The notes: generated by a model not told the origin, from the sequence alone. A stretch of 64,000 nucleotides of DNA from Oscillospiraceae bacterium Marseille-Q3528 (GCA_018223385.1 JAGTTR010000006.1:1-64000); one strand, 5' to 3'; numbered from the stretch's first letter, positions 7,114-16,807 are shown. Numbers and translations are program-made.

Positions 7114-9492
7114 ATGAATGAAAAAGCTTTAAAAACACTGGAATACAACAAGATCATTGATCGTCTGACGGAATATGCGTCCTCCACCGGCGGCAAAGCG
7201 CTGTGCCGGGCGCTGGTTCCCTACGACAATCTTTCCGATATTGAAACCGCACAGCAGCACACCCGGGACGCCTTTTCCCGGAGCATCCGCAAGGGCAGCG
7301 CTTCCTTTTACGGCATCCACGACGTCCGGGCCTCCGTCAAACGACTGGAGATCGGCGGCACGCTGAACGCCTCGGAGCTTCTGTCCATCTGCTCTCTGCT
7401 GGAGACCGCCGGCCGCATCAAAAATTATGGCCGCAGGGATACCGCCCAGGATATGACCGACAGCCTGGATTCCTATTTTTCCATGCTGGAGCCCCTGACG
7501 CCCCTGTCCTCCGAGATCCGCCGCTGCATTCTCTCCGAGGAGGAGATCAGTGACGACGCCAGCACCAAGTTAAAATCTCTCCGGCGGCAGATGAACGCTG
7601 TCAACGACCGGATCCACAGCCAGCTCGTTTCCATGGTCAACGGTTCCTGCCGGACGTATCTGCAGGACGCCGTCATCACCATGCGCAGCGGCCGTTACTG
7701 CATCCCAGTAAAAGCCGAGTACAAGAGCCAGGTACCGGGCATGATCCACGACCAGTCCTCCACCGGTTCCACACTGTTCGTGGAGCCCATGGCCATTGTC
7801 AAGCTGAACAATGACCTGAAAGAGCTGGCCATGAAGGAACAGGAAGAGATTCAGGCTATCCTGGCTTCCCTGTCGGAAACGGCAGCCCAGTCCGCAGCCA
7901 TGATCTACGACGATTACACCGTGCTGACCCAACTGGATTTTATTTTTGCAAAAGCGGCGCTGGCCAGATCCCAGAACGCCACCGCCCCGATTTTCAACAC
8001 CGAGGGGCGCATCCGCATCCGCAAGGGCCGTCACCCGCTGCTGGATCCAAAAAAGGCCGTTCCCGTGGATCTGGAGCTGGGAAAAAATTTTGACCTGCTC
8101 ATCGTCACCGGCCCCAACACCGGCGGTAAGACCGTTTCCCTGAAAACCATCGGCCTGCTGACGCTGATGGGCGAGGCCGGACTTCACATTCCCGCCCTTG
8201 ACCGGTCAGAACTGGCCCTTTTCAAAGAGGTTTACGCCGACATCGGTGACGAGCAGAGCATCGAGCAGTCCTTAAGTACGTTCTCGTCCCACATGACGAA
8301 GATTGTCGATATTTTGAAAAAAGCGGACTGCAATTCCCTGGTGCTCTTCGACGAGCTGGCCGCCGGCACCGACCCCAACGAGGGCGCAGCGCTGGCCATC
8401 GCCATCCTGTCCCGGCTCCACAGCCAGGGTATCCGCACCATGGCCACCACCCACTACAGTGAGTTGAAGGTGTTCGCCCTGTCCACACCACAGGTAGAAA
8501 ACGCCTGCTGCGAATTTGACGTGGAATCCCTGCGGCCCACCTACCGGCTGCTCATCGGCATCCCGGGCAAGAGTAACGCTTTTGCCATTTCCAGCAAGCT
8601 GGGACTGCCCGATTCCATCATCGAGGAAGCCAAAGTCCATCTCACCGAGACGGATGAGAGCTTCGAAGATCTGCTGGCCGACCTGGAGATCAGCCGCAAG
8701 ACCATCGAGAAGGAACAGCTGGAGATTTCCCAGTACAAGCAGGAAATCGAATCTCTGAAAAAGAAACTGGAACAGAAGCAGGAACGGATGGATCAGCAGA
8801 AAGATCGGATCCTCAAGGAAGCCAACGAGCAGGCCCACGCCATTCTCCGGGAGGCCAAGGAATACGCAGACCAGACCATCCGGGATTTCCGCAAATTCGG
8901 CAAGGAGGCCATTGATTCCCGGCAGATGGAGGCCGAGAGAAGCCGCCTCCGGGAAAAAATGTCCGGCGTGGAAAAGCGCATGACCAACCAGAAAGAAATG
9001 AAGCCCCGCAAGGCCAACAAGCCTTCGGATTTCAAGATCGGCGATTCCGTGCGCGTCTTAAGTATGAACCTCAACGGCACTGTCAGCACCCTGCCCAACG
9101 CCAAGGGCGATCTGTACGTGCAGATGGGCATTCTCCGCTCCCAGGTGAATATTTCCGATCTGGTGCTCATTCAGGAAGCAGCACCTGCCCCGTCCAACAA
9201 CCGGCGCACTGGCAGCAGCAAGCTGAAAATGTCCAAGTCCCTTACCGTCAGCCCGGAGCTCATGCTCCTGGGTAAGACCGTAGATGAAGCACTGGCCGAG
9301 CTGGACAAATATCTGGATGACGCCTACCTGGCCCACATCCCCCAGGTGCGCATTGTCCACGGCAAAGGCACCGGTGCCCTGCGCACCGCCGTACACAACT
9401 ACCTGCGCCGACAGAAATATGTGAAATCCTTCCGGCTGGGCACCTTTGGGGAAGGCGACGCCGGTGTGACGATTGTAGACTTTAAGTCATAA
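7114..9492 (+). CDS. mutS2: Endonuclease MutS2
   Basis: A 792-residue MutS2. The core and clamp region is followed by the ATPase with Walker A GPNTGGKT (about residue 330) and the DELAAGTDPNEG Walker B region, a long coiled coil (about 520-640), and a C-terminal Smr nuclease domain with IVHGKGTGALR (about 746). MutS2 acts in recombination suppression and in rescue of collided ribosomes in Bacillota; it lacks the mismatch-recognition domain of MutS. A strong GGGAGGAG site precedes the ATG. The stop codon lies inside the left stem of the large inverted-repeat element at 9488-9649. Confidence 0.95.
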   Translation: MNEKALKTLEYNKIIDRLTEYASSTGGKALCRALVPYDNLSDIETAQQHTRDAFSRSIRKGSASFYGIHDVRASVKRLEIGGTLNASELLSICSLLETAGRIKNYGRRDTAQDMTDSLDSYFSMLEPLTPLSSEIRRCILSEEEISDDASTKLKSLRRQMNAVNDRIHSQLVSMVNGSCRTYLQDAVITMRSGRYCIPVKAEYKSQVPGMIHDQSSTGSTLFVEPMAIVKLNNDLKELAMKEQEEIQAILASLSETAAQSAAMIYDDYTVLTQLDFIFAKAALARSQNATAPIFNTEGRIRIRKGRHPLLDPKKAVPVDLELGKNFDLLIVTGPNTGGKTVSLKTIGLLTLMGEAGLHIPALDRSELALFKEVYADIGDEQSIEQSLSTFSSHMTKIVDILKKADCNSLVLFDELAAGTDPNEGAALAIAILSRLHSQGIRTMATTHYSELKVFALSTPQVENACCEFDVESLRPTYRLLIGIPGKSNAFAISSKLGLPDSIIEEAKVHLTETDESFEDLLADLEISRKTIEKEQLEISQYKQEIESLKKKLEQKQERMDQQKDRILKEANEQAHAILREAKEYADQTIRDFRKFGKEAIDSRQMEAERSRLREKMSGVEKRMTNQKEMKPRKANKPSDFKIGDSVRVLSMNLNGTVSTLPNAKGDLYVQMGILRSQVNISDLVLIQEAAPAPSNNRRTGSSKLKMSKSLTVSPELMLLGKTVDEALAELDKYLDDAYLAHIPQVRIVHGKGTGALRTAVHNYLRRQKYVKSFRLGTFGEGDAGVTIVDFKS

Positions 9493-9649
9493 GTTCAGTG
9501 ATGATTCCAAGAGGCTGGATTTTCTGCTTGCAGAAAAATCCGGCTCTGCAGAATCATCGACGGAGCGCCACGTAATGAGCAAAAATCAGCTGCGAAGCAG
9601 CGAAAAGCATCGTAGATGCGATTTTGCGAATGGCGCGGCTGAACTTATG
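9488..9649. repeat. Nested-palindrome element D (162 bp)
   Basis: An exact 11-base inverted repeat (9488-9498 and 9639-9649) encloses two arms. Arm one is GATGATTC/GAATCATC (9500-9507, 9551-9558) and contains a long hairpin at 9517-9541. Arm two is GCGCCA/TGGCGC (9565-9570, 9631-9636), then GCAAAAATC/GATTTTGC (9579-9587, 9620-9627), enclosing two hairpins: CTGC-GAA-GCAG (9590-9600) and GCATC-GTA-GATGC (9607-9619). A diverged copy of the last 39 bases lies at 21335-21373. It starts on the mutS2 stop codon and ends 32 bases before the response regulator. It could be a DNA element or a structured 3' RNA. Confidence 0.75.
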
Positions 9650-9681
9650 TTATGATCTTCCAATAAATAGAAAGGACCAAC

Positions 9682-10386
9682 ATGGCATCCAAACAGAAAA
9701 TTTTAATTGTAGATGACGACGTGAATATCGCAGAGCTGATCTCCCTCTACCTGAACAAAGAGTGCTACGACACCCAGATCGCCTACGACGGCGAGGAAGC
9801 ACTGGAGACCTTTGAAAGCTTTGCACCGAATCTGGTACTGCTGGATCTGATGCTGCCCGGCATGGACGGCTATCAGGTCTGCCGGGAGCTCCGCTCCAAA
9901 AGCCAGGTACCCATCATCATGCTGTCCGCCAAGGGCGAGACCTTTGACAAGGTGCTGGGACTGGAGCTGGGCGCCGACGATTACATGATCAAACCCTTTG
10001 ACACGAAGGAGCTGGTGGCCCGGGTAAAAGCCGTGCTGCGCCGGTACCAGCCAGCCCGCCCGGCGGCCGCGCCTACCCAGACAGGCAAATTCGTGGAATA
10101 CCCGGACCTCACCATCAACCTGACCAACTACTCTGTCCTCTATATGGGACACCCGGTGGAAATGCCGCCCAAGGAGCTGGAGCTGCTCTATTTCCTGGCG
10201 TCCTCTCCCAATCAGGTATTCACCAGAGAGCAGCTGCTGGATCACATCTGGGGCTACGAATACATCGGCGACACCCGCACCGTAGACGTCCACATCAAGC
10301 GCCTCCGGGAAAAGATCAAGGATCATCAGGACTGGAGCATCAGCACCGTCTGGGGCATCGGTTACAAATTCGAAGTAAAAGGATAA
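9682..10386 (+). CDS. OmpR-family response regulator
   Basis: A 234-residue regulator with a receiver domain (acidic DDD at 11-13, phospho-acceptor Asp55 in LLDLMLPG, Lys near 105 in IKPFD) and a C-terminal winged-helix DNA-binding domain (about 135-233, with DHIWGYEYIGDTRTVDVHIKRL). It is followed four bases later by its sensor kinase. It starts at ATG with an AAAGGACC site. Targets are unknown. The gene is preceded by the palindromic element D, which may insulate it from mutS2. Confidence 0.92.
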   Translation: MASKQKILIVDDDVNIAELISLYLNKECYDTQIAYDGEEALETFESFAPNLVLLDLMLPGMDGYQVCRELRSKSQVPIIMLSAKGETFDKVLGLELGADDYMIKPFDTKELVARVKAVLRRYQPARPAAAPTQTGKFVEYPDLTINLTNYSVLYMGHPVEMPPKELELLYFLASSPNQVFTREQLLDHIWGYEYIGDTRTVDVHIKRLREKIKDHQDWSISTVWGIGYKFEVKG

Positions 10387-10390
10387 GCAG

Positions 10391-11809
10391 ATGAAAAATA
10401 CCCTCTATATAAAAATGATTTTTCTGTATCTAGTGTTCGGTCTGGTGAGCTTCCTGTCCATCGCCTCCCTGGGTTCTTATCTGGCCCAGCAGCACGTGGT
10501 GAAGGAAACTGCCGAAAAGCTGTACAAGGAAGCCAACTATATCGCCTCCAACTATGCGGTGCAGTACGCCCAGAACCAGATCACCCTCCGGGATGTGCAG
10601 GCACAGCTGGACGCCATCGACATTTATCTGGATTCCAACATCTGGATCATCGACCGCAAGGGCCGGATCCTGGTGCAGTCCGAGATTTCCCTTCTCACAG
10701 ATGAACCGTCGGTTGTGGAAGATTTTGACCCCACCGATATGGGAAAACAATACTACTGCATCGGCGACTATTACGGCCAGTACCCTTACGACGTGCTCAC
10801 CGTGCTGTCCCCGATTTCTTCCAATTTCAGCACCAACGCCTACGTGCTCATCCACACGCCATACAAAAATCTGCTAAAAGAGGCAGACCGGCTGCTCACC
10901 GTCACCTATATCTGTTTTCTGGTGATCTACGGCCTTTCTCTCGTCTTTCTGCTGTTTTTCCACCTGGCCATCTTCCGCCCCTTACGGAAAATCAACCAAG
11001 CCGTGGCAGAATATACCACCGGCAATTTCAAATACAAGCTGCCTGTGGATTCCAACGATGAGCTGGGACGGCTCTGCGCCTCCCTGAACTATATGGCGGC
11101 AGGCGTGGGCAGCACCGATGAATACCAGAAGAAATTCATTGCCAACGTTTCCCACGATTTCCGCTCTCCGCTGACGTCCATCAAGGGCTATGTGGAGGCC
11201 ATGCTGGACGGCACTATCCCGCCGGAGCTCCAGGAAAAATACCTGAACATCGTTCTGTTTGAAACCGACCGGTTGAATAAACTGACCAGCGGACTGCTGA
11301 CGCTGAACAGCTACGACACGAAAGCCTCTCATCTGGACAAGACGGACTTTGATATCCATGAGATCATCAAAAAAACAGCCGCCTCCTTCGAAGGCATCTG
11401 CACGGAACGGCGGATATCCATTGAGCTGGTATTTCCCGAAGGGCCTCTGTTCGTTCATGCGGATATGGGAAAGATCCAGCAGGTGCTATACAACCTCATA
11501 GACAATGCGGTAAAATTCAGTCATCACAATTCGGAGATTTACGTGGAAACCACAGAGAAAAACGAGAAGGTGTTTGTTTCCGTCAAGGACAGCGGCATCG
11601 GTATCCCCCGGGACAGCATCCCCAAGATCTGGGACCGTTTTTACAAGACCGATGTCTCCAGGGGCCGGGACAAGAAAGGCACCGGTCTGGGGCTCTCCAT
11701 CGTCAAGGAGATCATTCAGGCACACAACGAAAATATCAACGTCATCAGCACCGAGGGCGTGGGAACCGAGTTTCTCTTCTCGCTGCCGAAGGCCAAAAAC
11801 AGGGAGTAA
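10391..11809 (+). CDS. Membrane sensor histidine kinase
   Basis: A 472-residue kinase partnered with the regulator just upstream. It has two membrane segments (about 8-30 and 170-195) flanking an extracellular sensor of roughly 130 residues, a HAMP linker, a HisKA domain with the phospho-accepting His255 in NVSHDFRSPLTS, and a HATPase domain with NLIDNAVKFS and GTGLGLSIVKEI. It probably autophosphorylates in response to an extracellular cue and passes phosphate to the regulator; the ligand is unknown. The coding end forms half of the terminator stem that follows. Confidence 0.92.
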   Translation: MKNTLYIKMIFLYLVFGLVSFLSIASLGSYLAQQHVVKETAEKLYKEANYIASNYAVQYAQNQITLRDVQAQLDAIDIYLDSNIWIIDRKGRILVQSEISLLTDEPSVVEDFDPTDMGKQYYCIGDYYGQYPYDVLTVLSPISSNFSTNAYVLIHTPYKNLLKEADRLLTVTYICFLVIYGLSLVFLLFFHLAIFRPLRKINQAVAEYTTGNFKYKLPVDSNDELGRLCASLNYMAAGVGSTDEYQKKFIANVSHDFRSPLTSIKGYVEAMLDGTIPPELQEKYLNIVLFETDRLNKLTSGLLTLNSYDTKASHLDKTDFDIHEIIKKTAASFEGICTERRISIELVFPEGPLFVHADMGKIQQVLYNLIDNAVKFSHHNSEIYVETTEKNEKVFVSVKDSGIGIPRDSIPKIWDRFYKTDVSRGRDKKGTGLGLSIVKEIIQAHNENINVISTEGVGTEFLFSLPKAKNRE

Positions 11810-11831
11810 CGCGATTTGCGTACTCCCTGTT
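11799..11831 (+). terminator. Terminator overlapping the kinase stop codon
   Basis: AACAGGGAGTA (11799-11809) pairs exactly with TACTCCCTGTT (11821-11831), with an inner CGC/GCG. The T run after it is weak. The following 11832-11997 shows no gene. Confidence 0.6.
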
Positions 11832-11997
11832 CGTTTATACTGTATTCATTTCTTCAAAAATTGCCAGTTACTATTCTGTCAAAGTATGCTTCTTTTTCAA
11901 CATACATTTCTGACACCGAAAATGAGCGCCTTCGGGCAACGATAACCCCTCTTAAACGCAACAGTTCAACACAGCTCTCTGCGTTTTGTCCTCTTGA

Positions 11998-12498
11998 TTA
12001 TTTCCACTCGTACCTGGTTAAGTGTCCGCCCAGCTGCATCTGTTCAAAATGATTATGCCGCAGCGCCTCATACAGCACGATGGCCACGGAATTCGCCAGA
12101 TTCAGCGACCGGGTATCCGGCAGCATGGGAATGCGGATGGCTGTCTCCTGATGCTCCAGCAGGATTTCCTCCGGGATACCGCCGCTCTCCTTGCCGAACA
12201 TGATATAGCAGTCCGGCTCGTAGTCCACTTCCGTGTACAGATTGGGGGCTTTCGTGGACGCCATATAAATCTTCGCCCCCGGATTTTTCTCCAGGAAATC
12301 CTCGTAATTGATGTAGGTCGTCACGTCCAGGTCTTTCCAGTAATCCATCCCGGCCCGTTTCAGCGCTTTCTCATTCAGTTTGAAGCCCAGCGGCTCAATG
12401 AGGTGCAGGCGACTGCCGGTGGCAACACAGGTGCGGCCGATATTGCCGGTATTGGACGGAATCTCCGGCTCAAATAACACAATGTTCAGCTTCGCCAT
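11998..12498 (-). CDS. trmL: tRNA (cytidine/uridine-34-2'-O)-methyltransferase
   Basis: A 166-residue SPOUT methyltransferase. The family signatures are visible: an N-terminal FEPEIPSNTGNIGRTC, a central FGKESGGIPEEIL, and the C-terminal knot region IRIPMLPDTRSLNLANSVAI. TrmL methylates the ribose of the wobble base of certain leucine tRNAs. The ATG at 12498 has a GGGAGG site. It lies 15 bases downstream of the aminotransferase gene and is probably in the same transcript. Length is typical. Confidence 0.93.
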   Translation of the reverse strand: MAKLNIVLFEPEIPSNTGNIGRTCVATGSRLHLIEPLGFKLNEKALKRAGMDYWKDLDVTTYINYEDFLEKNPGAKIYMASTKAPNLYTEVDYEPDCYIMFGKESGGIPEEILLEHQETAIRIPMLPDTRSLNLANSVAIVLYEALRHNHFEQMQLGGHLTRYEWK

Positions 12499-12513
12499 GA
12501 TGTGCCTCCCGGA

Positions 12514-13680
12514 TTACCGTTTTCTCAGATTGTCAATGAAGTGCTTCAGTTTTTCCATGGCGATCTTCAGATTTTCCAGCGAATACGCATAGGAAATTCG
12601 CAGATACCCCTCACCACAGGCACCGAACGCCGTGCCCGGCACGACGGCTACCTTCTCCTGCTCCAGGAAACGGGTGGCAAACTCATCGGAAGTCATGCCG
12701 AATTCCTTGATGCAGGGGAACACATAGAACGCACCGTAGGGTTCAAAGCATTCCAGTCCCATTTCTTCAAAGGCATGCATCAGATAGCGGCGGCGCTGGT
12801 TGTACGCGGTACGCATCTCCTCCACGTCTGCATCTCCGTTTTTCAGTGCTTCCACAGCGGCATACTGGCTGGTGGTCGGCGCACACATGATGGCAAACTG
12901 ATGGATCTTCACCATCTGGGAAATAATTTCCTTCGGGCCGCAGGCATAGCCCAGACGCCAGCCGGTCATGGCATAAGCCTTGGAAAATCCGTTGATCAGG
13001 ATCGTCCGCTCCTTCATGCCCGGCAGGGAGGCGATGGTCACCGGATCTCCCTTGTAAGTCAGCTCTGCATAAATCTCATCGGAAATGACAAAAATATCCT
13101 TCTCCCGGATCACCTCTGCGATGGCTTCCAGATCTTCCTTCTCCATGATAGCGCCCGTAGGGTTGTTGGGGAAGGGAAGAATCAGCACCTTGGTCTTGTC
13201 GGTGATGGCATCCAGCAGCTCCTGCTTCGTCAGACGGAACTCGTTCTCCGCTTTTAACTCGATGATCACCGGCACACCATCCGCCAGCACGGTACACGGC
13301 AGGTAGGATACATAACTGGGCTGCGGGATCAGCACCTCGTCCCCGGGATTTAACATGGCACGAAGCGCCATATCAATGGCCTCACTGCCGCCCACCGTTA
13401 CCATTACTTCGCTGTTGGGGTCGTAGGAACAGGCCATTCTCCGTTTCAGATAATTGGCGATCTCCACCTTCAGCTCCTTCAGACCGGAATTGGAGGTGTA
13501 GAACGTTCTGCCCTGCTCCAGGGAATAGATGCCCTCGTCCCGGATGTGCCACGGCGTATCGAAGTCCGGCTCACCCACACCAAGGGAAATAGCGTCCGGC
13601 ATCTCGCTTACCACATCAAAAAATTTCCGGATGCCTGACGGCTGTATTTCTACTACTTTATCTGCTAATGGATTTCTCAC
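12514..13680 (-). CDS. PLP-dependent class I/II aminotransferase
   Basis: A 388-residue fold-type I aminotransferase. It shows the SLGVGEPDFDTP N-terminal motif, VTVGGSEAIDMAL, the PFPNNPTG substrate loop, the SDEIYAELTY Asp-Tyr pair and the PLP lysine in NGFSKAYAMTGWRLGY. Sequence style matches the aspartate/aromatic aminotransferase group (PatA/AspC-like), but the amino acid used cannot be told. It starts at GTG 13680, overlapping the stop of the Lrp regulator by four bases, so the two are translationally coupled. That pairing suggests control by an amino acid. Confidence 0.9.
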   Translation of the reverse strand: MRNPLADKVVEIQPSGIRKFFDVVSEMPDAISLGVGEPDFDTPWHIRDEGIYSLEQGRTFYTSNSGLKELKVEIANYLKRRMACSYDPNSEVMVTVGGSEAIDMALRAMLNPGDEVLIPQPSYVSYLPCTVLADGVPVIIELKAENEFRLTKQELLDAITDKTKVLILPFPNNPTGAIMEKEDLEAIAEVIREKDIFVISDEIYAELTYKGDPVTIASLPGMKERTILINGFSKAYAMTGWRLGYACGPKEIISQMVKIHQFAIMCAPTTSQYAAVEALKNGDADVEEMRTAYNQRRRYLMHAFEEMGLECFEPYGAFYVFPCIKEFGMTSDEFATRFLEQEKVAVVPGTAFGACGEGYLRISYAYSLENLKIAMEKLKHFIDNLRKR

Positions 13681-14174
13681 GGTGTAATTACCATCCTTTC
13701 ATCGGTCTTGGCCTGTCCGAGGACGGTTCCATGATCCTTGTATTTTTTCAGAATAAAGTGGGTTGCGGTTCCCACCACCTGATCGAGAGTAGACAGCTTC
13801 TCTGCCACGAACATGGACACGCCGCGCAGCGTCTTGCCCTCCAGAATGACCATCAGGTCATACGCACCGGAGATCAGATACACGGAACGTACTTCCGGAT
13901 AGTTGTAAATGCGCTCAGCGATCTTATCAAAGCCCTCGCCACGCTGGGGTGTCACGCGCACCTCGATGAGCGCTGTCACCTTCTCCATGCTGGTCTTGTC
14001 CCAGTCGATCAGTGTATGATAGCCGCAGATGATCCGCTCCTTTTCCATGGCTGCCATCTCATTGGCCACGGTCACCTCATCGGTTCCCACAATGATCGCC
14101 AGCTCTTTCAGATCCACACGGCTGTTTTTCTCAATAAAAGTCAGGATCTCTTCCCGCATAATCTCGTTATTCAC
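13677..14174 (-). CDS. Lrp/AsnC-family transcriptional regulator
   Basis: A 165-residue regulator with an N-terminal winged-helix domain (about 5-60, with VDLKELAIIVGTDEVTVANE) and a C-terminal RAM ligand-binding domain (about 75-150, with EVRSVYLISGAYDLMV). Lrp/AsnC proteins bind amino acids and regulate amino-acid metabolism. The gene is coupled to the downstream aminotransferase by a GTGA overlap, so that enzyme is the likely target and its substrate or product the likely effector. This last step is inference. Confidence 0.9.
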   Translation of the reverse strand: MNNEIMREEILTFIEKNSRVDLKELAIIVGTDEVTVANEMAAMEKERIICGYHTLIDWDKTSMEKVTALIEVRVTPQRGEGFDKIAERIYNYPEVRSVYLISGAYDLMVILEGKTLRGVSMFVAEKLSTLDQVVGTATHFILKKYKDHGTVLGQAKTDERMVITP

Positions 14175-14222
14175 GTTATTTTCCTCCTGTTTTCTGATCG
14201 TTATAAAAGTGAAACAAATTCA

Positions 14223-15212
14223 TTACGACTCATAAATTTTATATAACTCATCGGTTCTTGGCCGCTCCAGGAATGCCCGGTCCTCACCATTTAGCACTAC
14301 CCGGTCGTTGCCCCTGGTCACCTTGCCGGCCACAGAAGCATGTATGCCGGCTTTCTCCAGTTCCCGCACCAGATCATGCCCGTGATCCGCGGCGATCAGC
14401 ATGCTGCCGCTGGAAATCAGGTAGTAGGGGTTCAGACCCATGACCTCGCACAGCTCCACCGTCTCCTGTCGGATGGGAATGGCTTTCAGGTCAATCTCCA
14501 GTCCCACGCCGGAGGCCTCTGCCATCTCCCACAGAGCGCCGTAAATACCGCCCTCCGTCACATCATGCATGGCCGTTGCGCCCATCTGCGCCGCGATCCG
14601 GCCCTCCGGCACCACAGACAGCAGATTGCTCATCTCTTTCGCCGCTTCCAGAAAAGTAGCCGGGAACCGCTCCAGCAGCTCCTCCTCTTTTTCCCTGGCA
14701 ATGATAGAGGTGCCCTCGATGCCGATCCATTTGGTGATCACCACATCCTGGCCTGGTCTGGCACCGGACGTGGTGATGACCCTGTCAGCCTTCGCCTTTC
14801 CCACACCGGTGATACTGATCAGCGGCTGGTTCACCGCCCGGGTCACCTCGGTGTGTCCGCCCATCACCTGAATGTTCAGCTGATGACAGGCGTTTTCCAC
14901 TTCCTCCATCATGTTCCGAATGTCCGCTTCCTCCACCGATTCCGGCAAAAGCACCGTCAGAAGCATGCCCACAGGCTCTGCCCCTGCACTGGCCAGATCG
15001 TTGGCCGTCACATGTACCGCCAGCTCGCCCATATCCTTGGCCGTTCCCGTGATGGGGTCTGTGGACAGCACAAATACTTCATCCTCCGCCAGCTTCATCA
15101 CGGCACAGTCTTCCCCCACGCCGGCGCCCACCAGCACCTCCGGGCGCTTCGTGCGGATCTGCTTGAACACCGACCGTTTCAGCACACTTTCCGGTATTTT
15201 TCCTATCTTCAT
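14223..15212 (-). CDS. AIR synthase-related (HypE/ThiL-like) protein
   Basis: A 329-residue protein of the PurM/AIR synthase superfamily. The N-terminal ATP-binding part has GVGEDCAVM and STDPITG, followed by VHVTANDLASAGAEPVGM, GGHTEVT, and the C-terminal domain motif MHDVTEGGIYGALWEMAE. It resembles HypE-type proteins, but no hydrogenase maturation genes lie nearby, so the substrate is unknown. A GGAGGAATGGG site precedes the ATG. It stands alone between the Lrp-aminotransferase pair and the VanW operon on the same strand. Confidence 0.85.
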   Translation of the reverse strand: MKIGKIPESVLKRSVFKQIRTKRPEVLVGAGVGEDCAVMKLAEDEVFVLSTDPITGTAKDMGELAVHVTANDLASAGAEPVGMLLTVLLPESVEEADIRNMMEEVENACHQLNIQVMGGHTEVTRAVNQPLISITGVGKAKADRVITTSGARPGQDVVITKWIGIEGTSIIAREKEEELLERFPATFLEAAKEMSNLLSVVPEGRIAAQMGATAMHDVTEGGIYGALWEMAEASGVGLEIDLKAIPIRQETVELCEVMGLNPYYLISSGSMLIAADHGHDLVRELEKAGIHASVAGKVTRGNDRVVLNGEDRAFLERPRTDELYKIYES

Positions 15213-15251
15213 CCCATTCCTCCGTCTGCTGTTTCCAGCTGATATGCAAAA

Positions 15252-15273
15252 CCTGCCGCACAGTCCCGGCAGG
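15252..15273 (-). terminator. Terminator downstream of the VanW gene
   Basis: CCTGCCG (15252-15258) pairs with CGGCAGG (15267-15273); the minus strand continues with TTTTGC. A second hairpin lies between it and the VanW stop, around 15280-15320. Confidence 0.6.
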
Positions 15274-15334
15274 ATGCAAAGAATGATGAAGCCTGTGCAT
15301 GGTTACACAGACTCCATCATGATCCGTCTCGCTC

Positions 15335-16807
15335 TTATTGTCCTGCTGCTGCCGCCAGCTCCGCTGCATACGGGGCAATGGTCGCATCAATGGTGGGACC
15401 GTCCTGTGTCGCAATGGCCGCATTCACTGCCGCTGTCGCATTGGGATCTGCCCAGTATGTGCCTACCGTACAGTACGCGGGTGCCGCATTGTATGTGCTC
15501 TTGTTGATGACCTCCCGGCTCTCCTGCACGCCGTTCACCGTCACAACCTTCCACAGCTGTGCCTTGTAACCGGTATGGGCCTTCTGAGTGATGGCCTTGT
15601 AGCCGATGGGCTTCGTGTTGTCGCCCACATATTTCAGATTCGGCTCCGCTGTTGTCTGCTCCAGCACTTCACTCTCATAGGTCACCTTCCGGTTGACCGT
15701 GTCTCTCGTCTCATGCCCGTAAATGGTAAAGGTCGCCGTCTTGTTGGCGGTCTTTCCTTCTATATAAATCGGTGCATCGGTATTGTTCTTGATCTTCAGA
15801 TCCTTGTAGGTGCCCGCGATGGCCGCATCCATAGAAGGCTTCACATAGCCGACGATCATGGAATGGTTGGAGCGCTCCACGATCTCCAGCTCCGCATTCA
15901 GCGCCGCATTGTACAGCGTTGTGGATACCTGGCAGATACCGCCGCCCACGCTGTCCACCTCCATGCCGTTCTCATAGGCAGTAGCTGTGGCATAGCCGTT
16001 GGCCTCCGTAAACGGATTGGTCAGGGCGTACACAGACATGGTCTCTCCGGGATACAGGATCGTTCCGTTGATCTTCTCCACGCCATTGGCAACGTTCTTG
16101 GAACGGTTGGCACCGGAAGAGGAATAGCTGGTGGTAAAGGTACCCAGTATATCTTTTACTTTTGCAAAATCTTCCTCGCTGCCTCTGGGCTGATCCAGCT
16201 CGCAGACAAGGTCAATGGACGCATCGGAACCATCCCAGTCATTTTTCATATAATCGATCACCGTCTGTACAGATGCATCCACGTCCAGCTTGACGCCGGT
16301 GACGCCGGGGGTGATCTCAAAGCTGCTGCCGCTTCTCGTCACCGTGGCATCCTGCGCCGCCACATCGTACACGGTACATTTTTCTTCGATGATCGAACGG
16401 ATCTTCTCCTCGTCAATGCCGAATTCCAGGTCAAAGGTATACGGCTCCTGCTGCAAATCCTTCATGGTCTTGTAGCGCTGGACGATATTGCCCTCCTTGC
16501 CGTACTCAAAGGCTTCCTCTACCACCTCGGCGTTACCGCAGGACAGTCCCATGTCCCCGGCGGTCACTTCCACCCAGTTGTCATTGATATTCAGACGGAT
16601 CTTACTTGCCGTCTTTCCTGCAATATAGTCGTCCACGGCATCAATGGCCTCGGAAATGGTCATCCCCGACAGATCCATCTGCTCGATAAACACGCCCTCC
16701 GCCACTGTATCCTTCGGCATGCTCTCCGCATGTACCACGCCGCTGCCCGCAAACGTCCCAATGGCGATGGCCAGCGCCGCTGCCGCCCAAAATTTATTTC
16801 TCATCAT
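15335..16807 (-). CDS. VanW-family secreted protein with peptidoglycan-binding-like domain
   Basis: A 490-residue exported protein. It has a signal peptide (about 1-28, ending VVHA), a PG_binding_4-like region (about 60-210), a VanW domain (about 225-345, with GVEKINGTILYPGETMS and VGGGICQVSTTLYNAAL), and a C-terminal part that resembles a G5-type segment. VanW proteins occur with cell-wall and glycopeptide-resistance genes, but their biochemical role is not established. The gene ends an operon with the small peptide and exonuclease genes upstream. The Ala-rich C-terminal tail is probably flexible. Confidence 0.9.
   Translation of the reverse strand: MMRNKFWAAAALAIAIGTFAGSGVVHAESMPKDTVAEGVFIEQMDLSGMTISEAIDAVDDYIAGKTASKIRLNINDNWVEVTAGDMGLSCGNAEVVEEAFEYGKEGNIVQRYKTMKDLQQEPYTFDLEFGIDEEKIRSIIEEKCTVYDVAAQDATVTRSGSSFEITPGVTGVKLDVDASVQTVIDYMKNDWDGSDASIDLVCELDQPRGSEEDFAKVKDILGTFTTSYSSSGANRSKNVANGVEKINGTILYPGETMSVYALTNPFTEANGYATATAYENGMEVDSVGGGICQVSTTLYNAALNAELEIVERSNHSMIVGYVKPSMDAAIAGTYKDLKIKNNTDAPIYIEGKTANKTATFTIYGHETRDTVNRKVTYESEVLEQTTAEPNLKYVGDNTKPIGYKAITQKAHTGYKAQLWKVVTVNGVQESREVINKSTYNAAPAYCTVGTYWADPNATAAVNAAIATQDGPTIDATIAPYAAELAAAAGQ

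Noticed and set aside
9488..9649. CRISPR array
   Set aside because: The palindromes are nested, not direct repeats with spacers of constant length. No array with regular spacing is present anywhere in the window, and no cas genes are seen.
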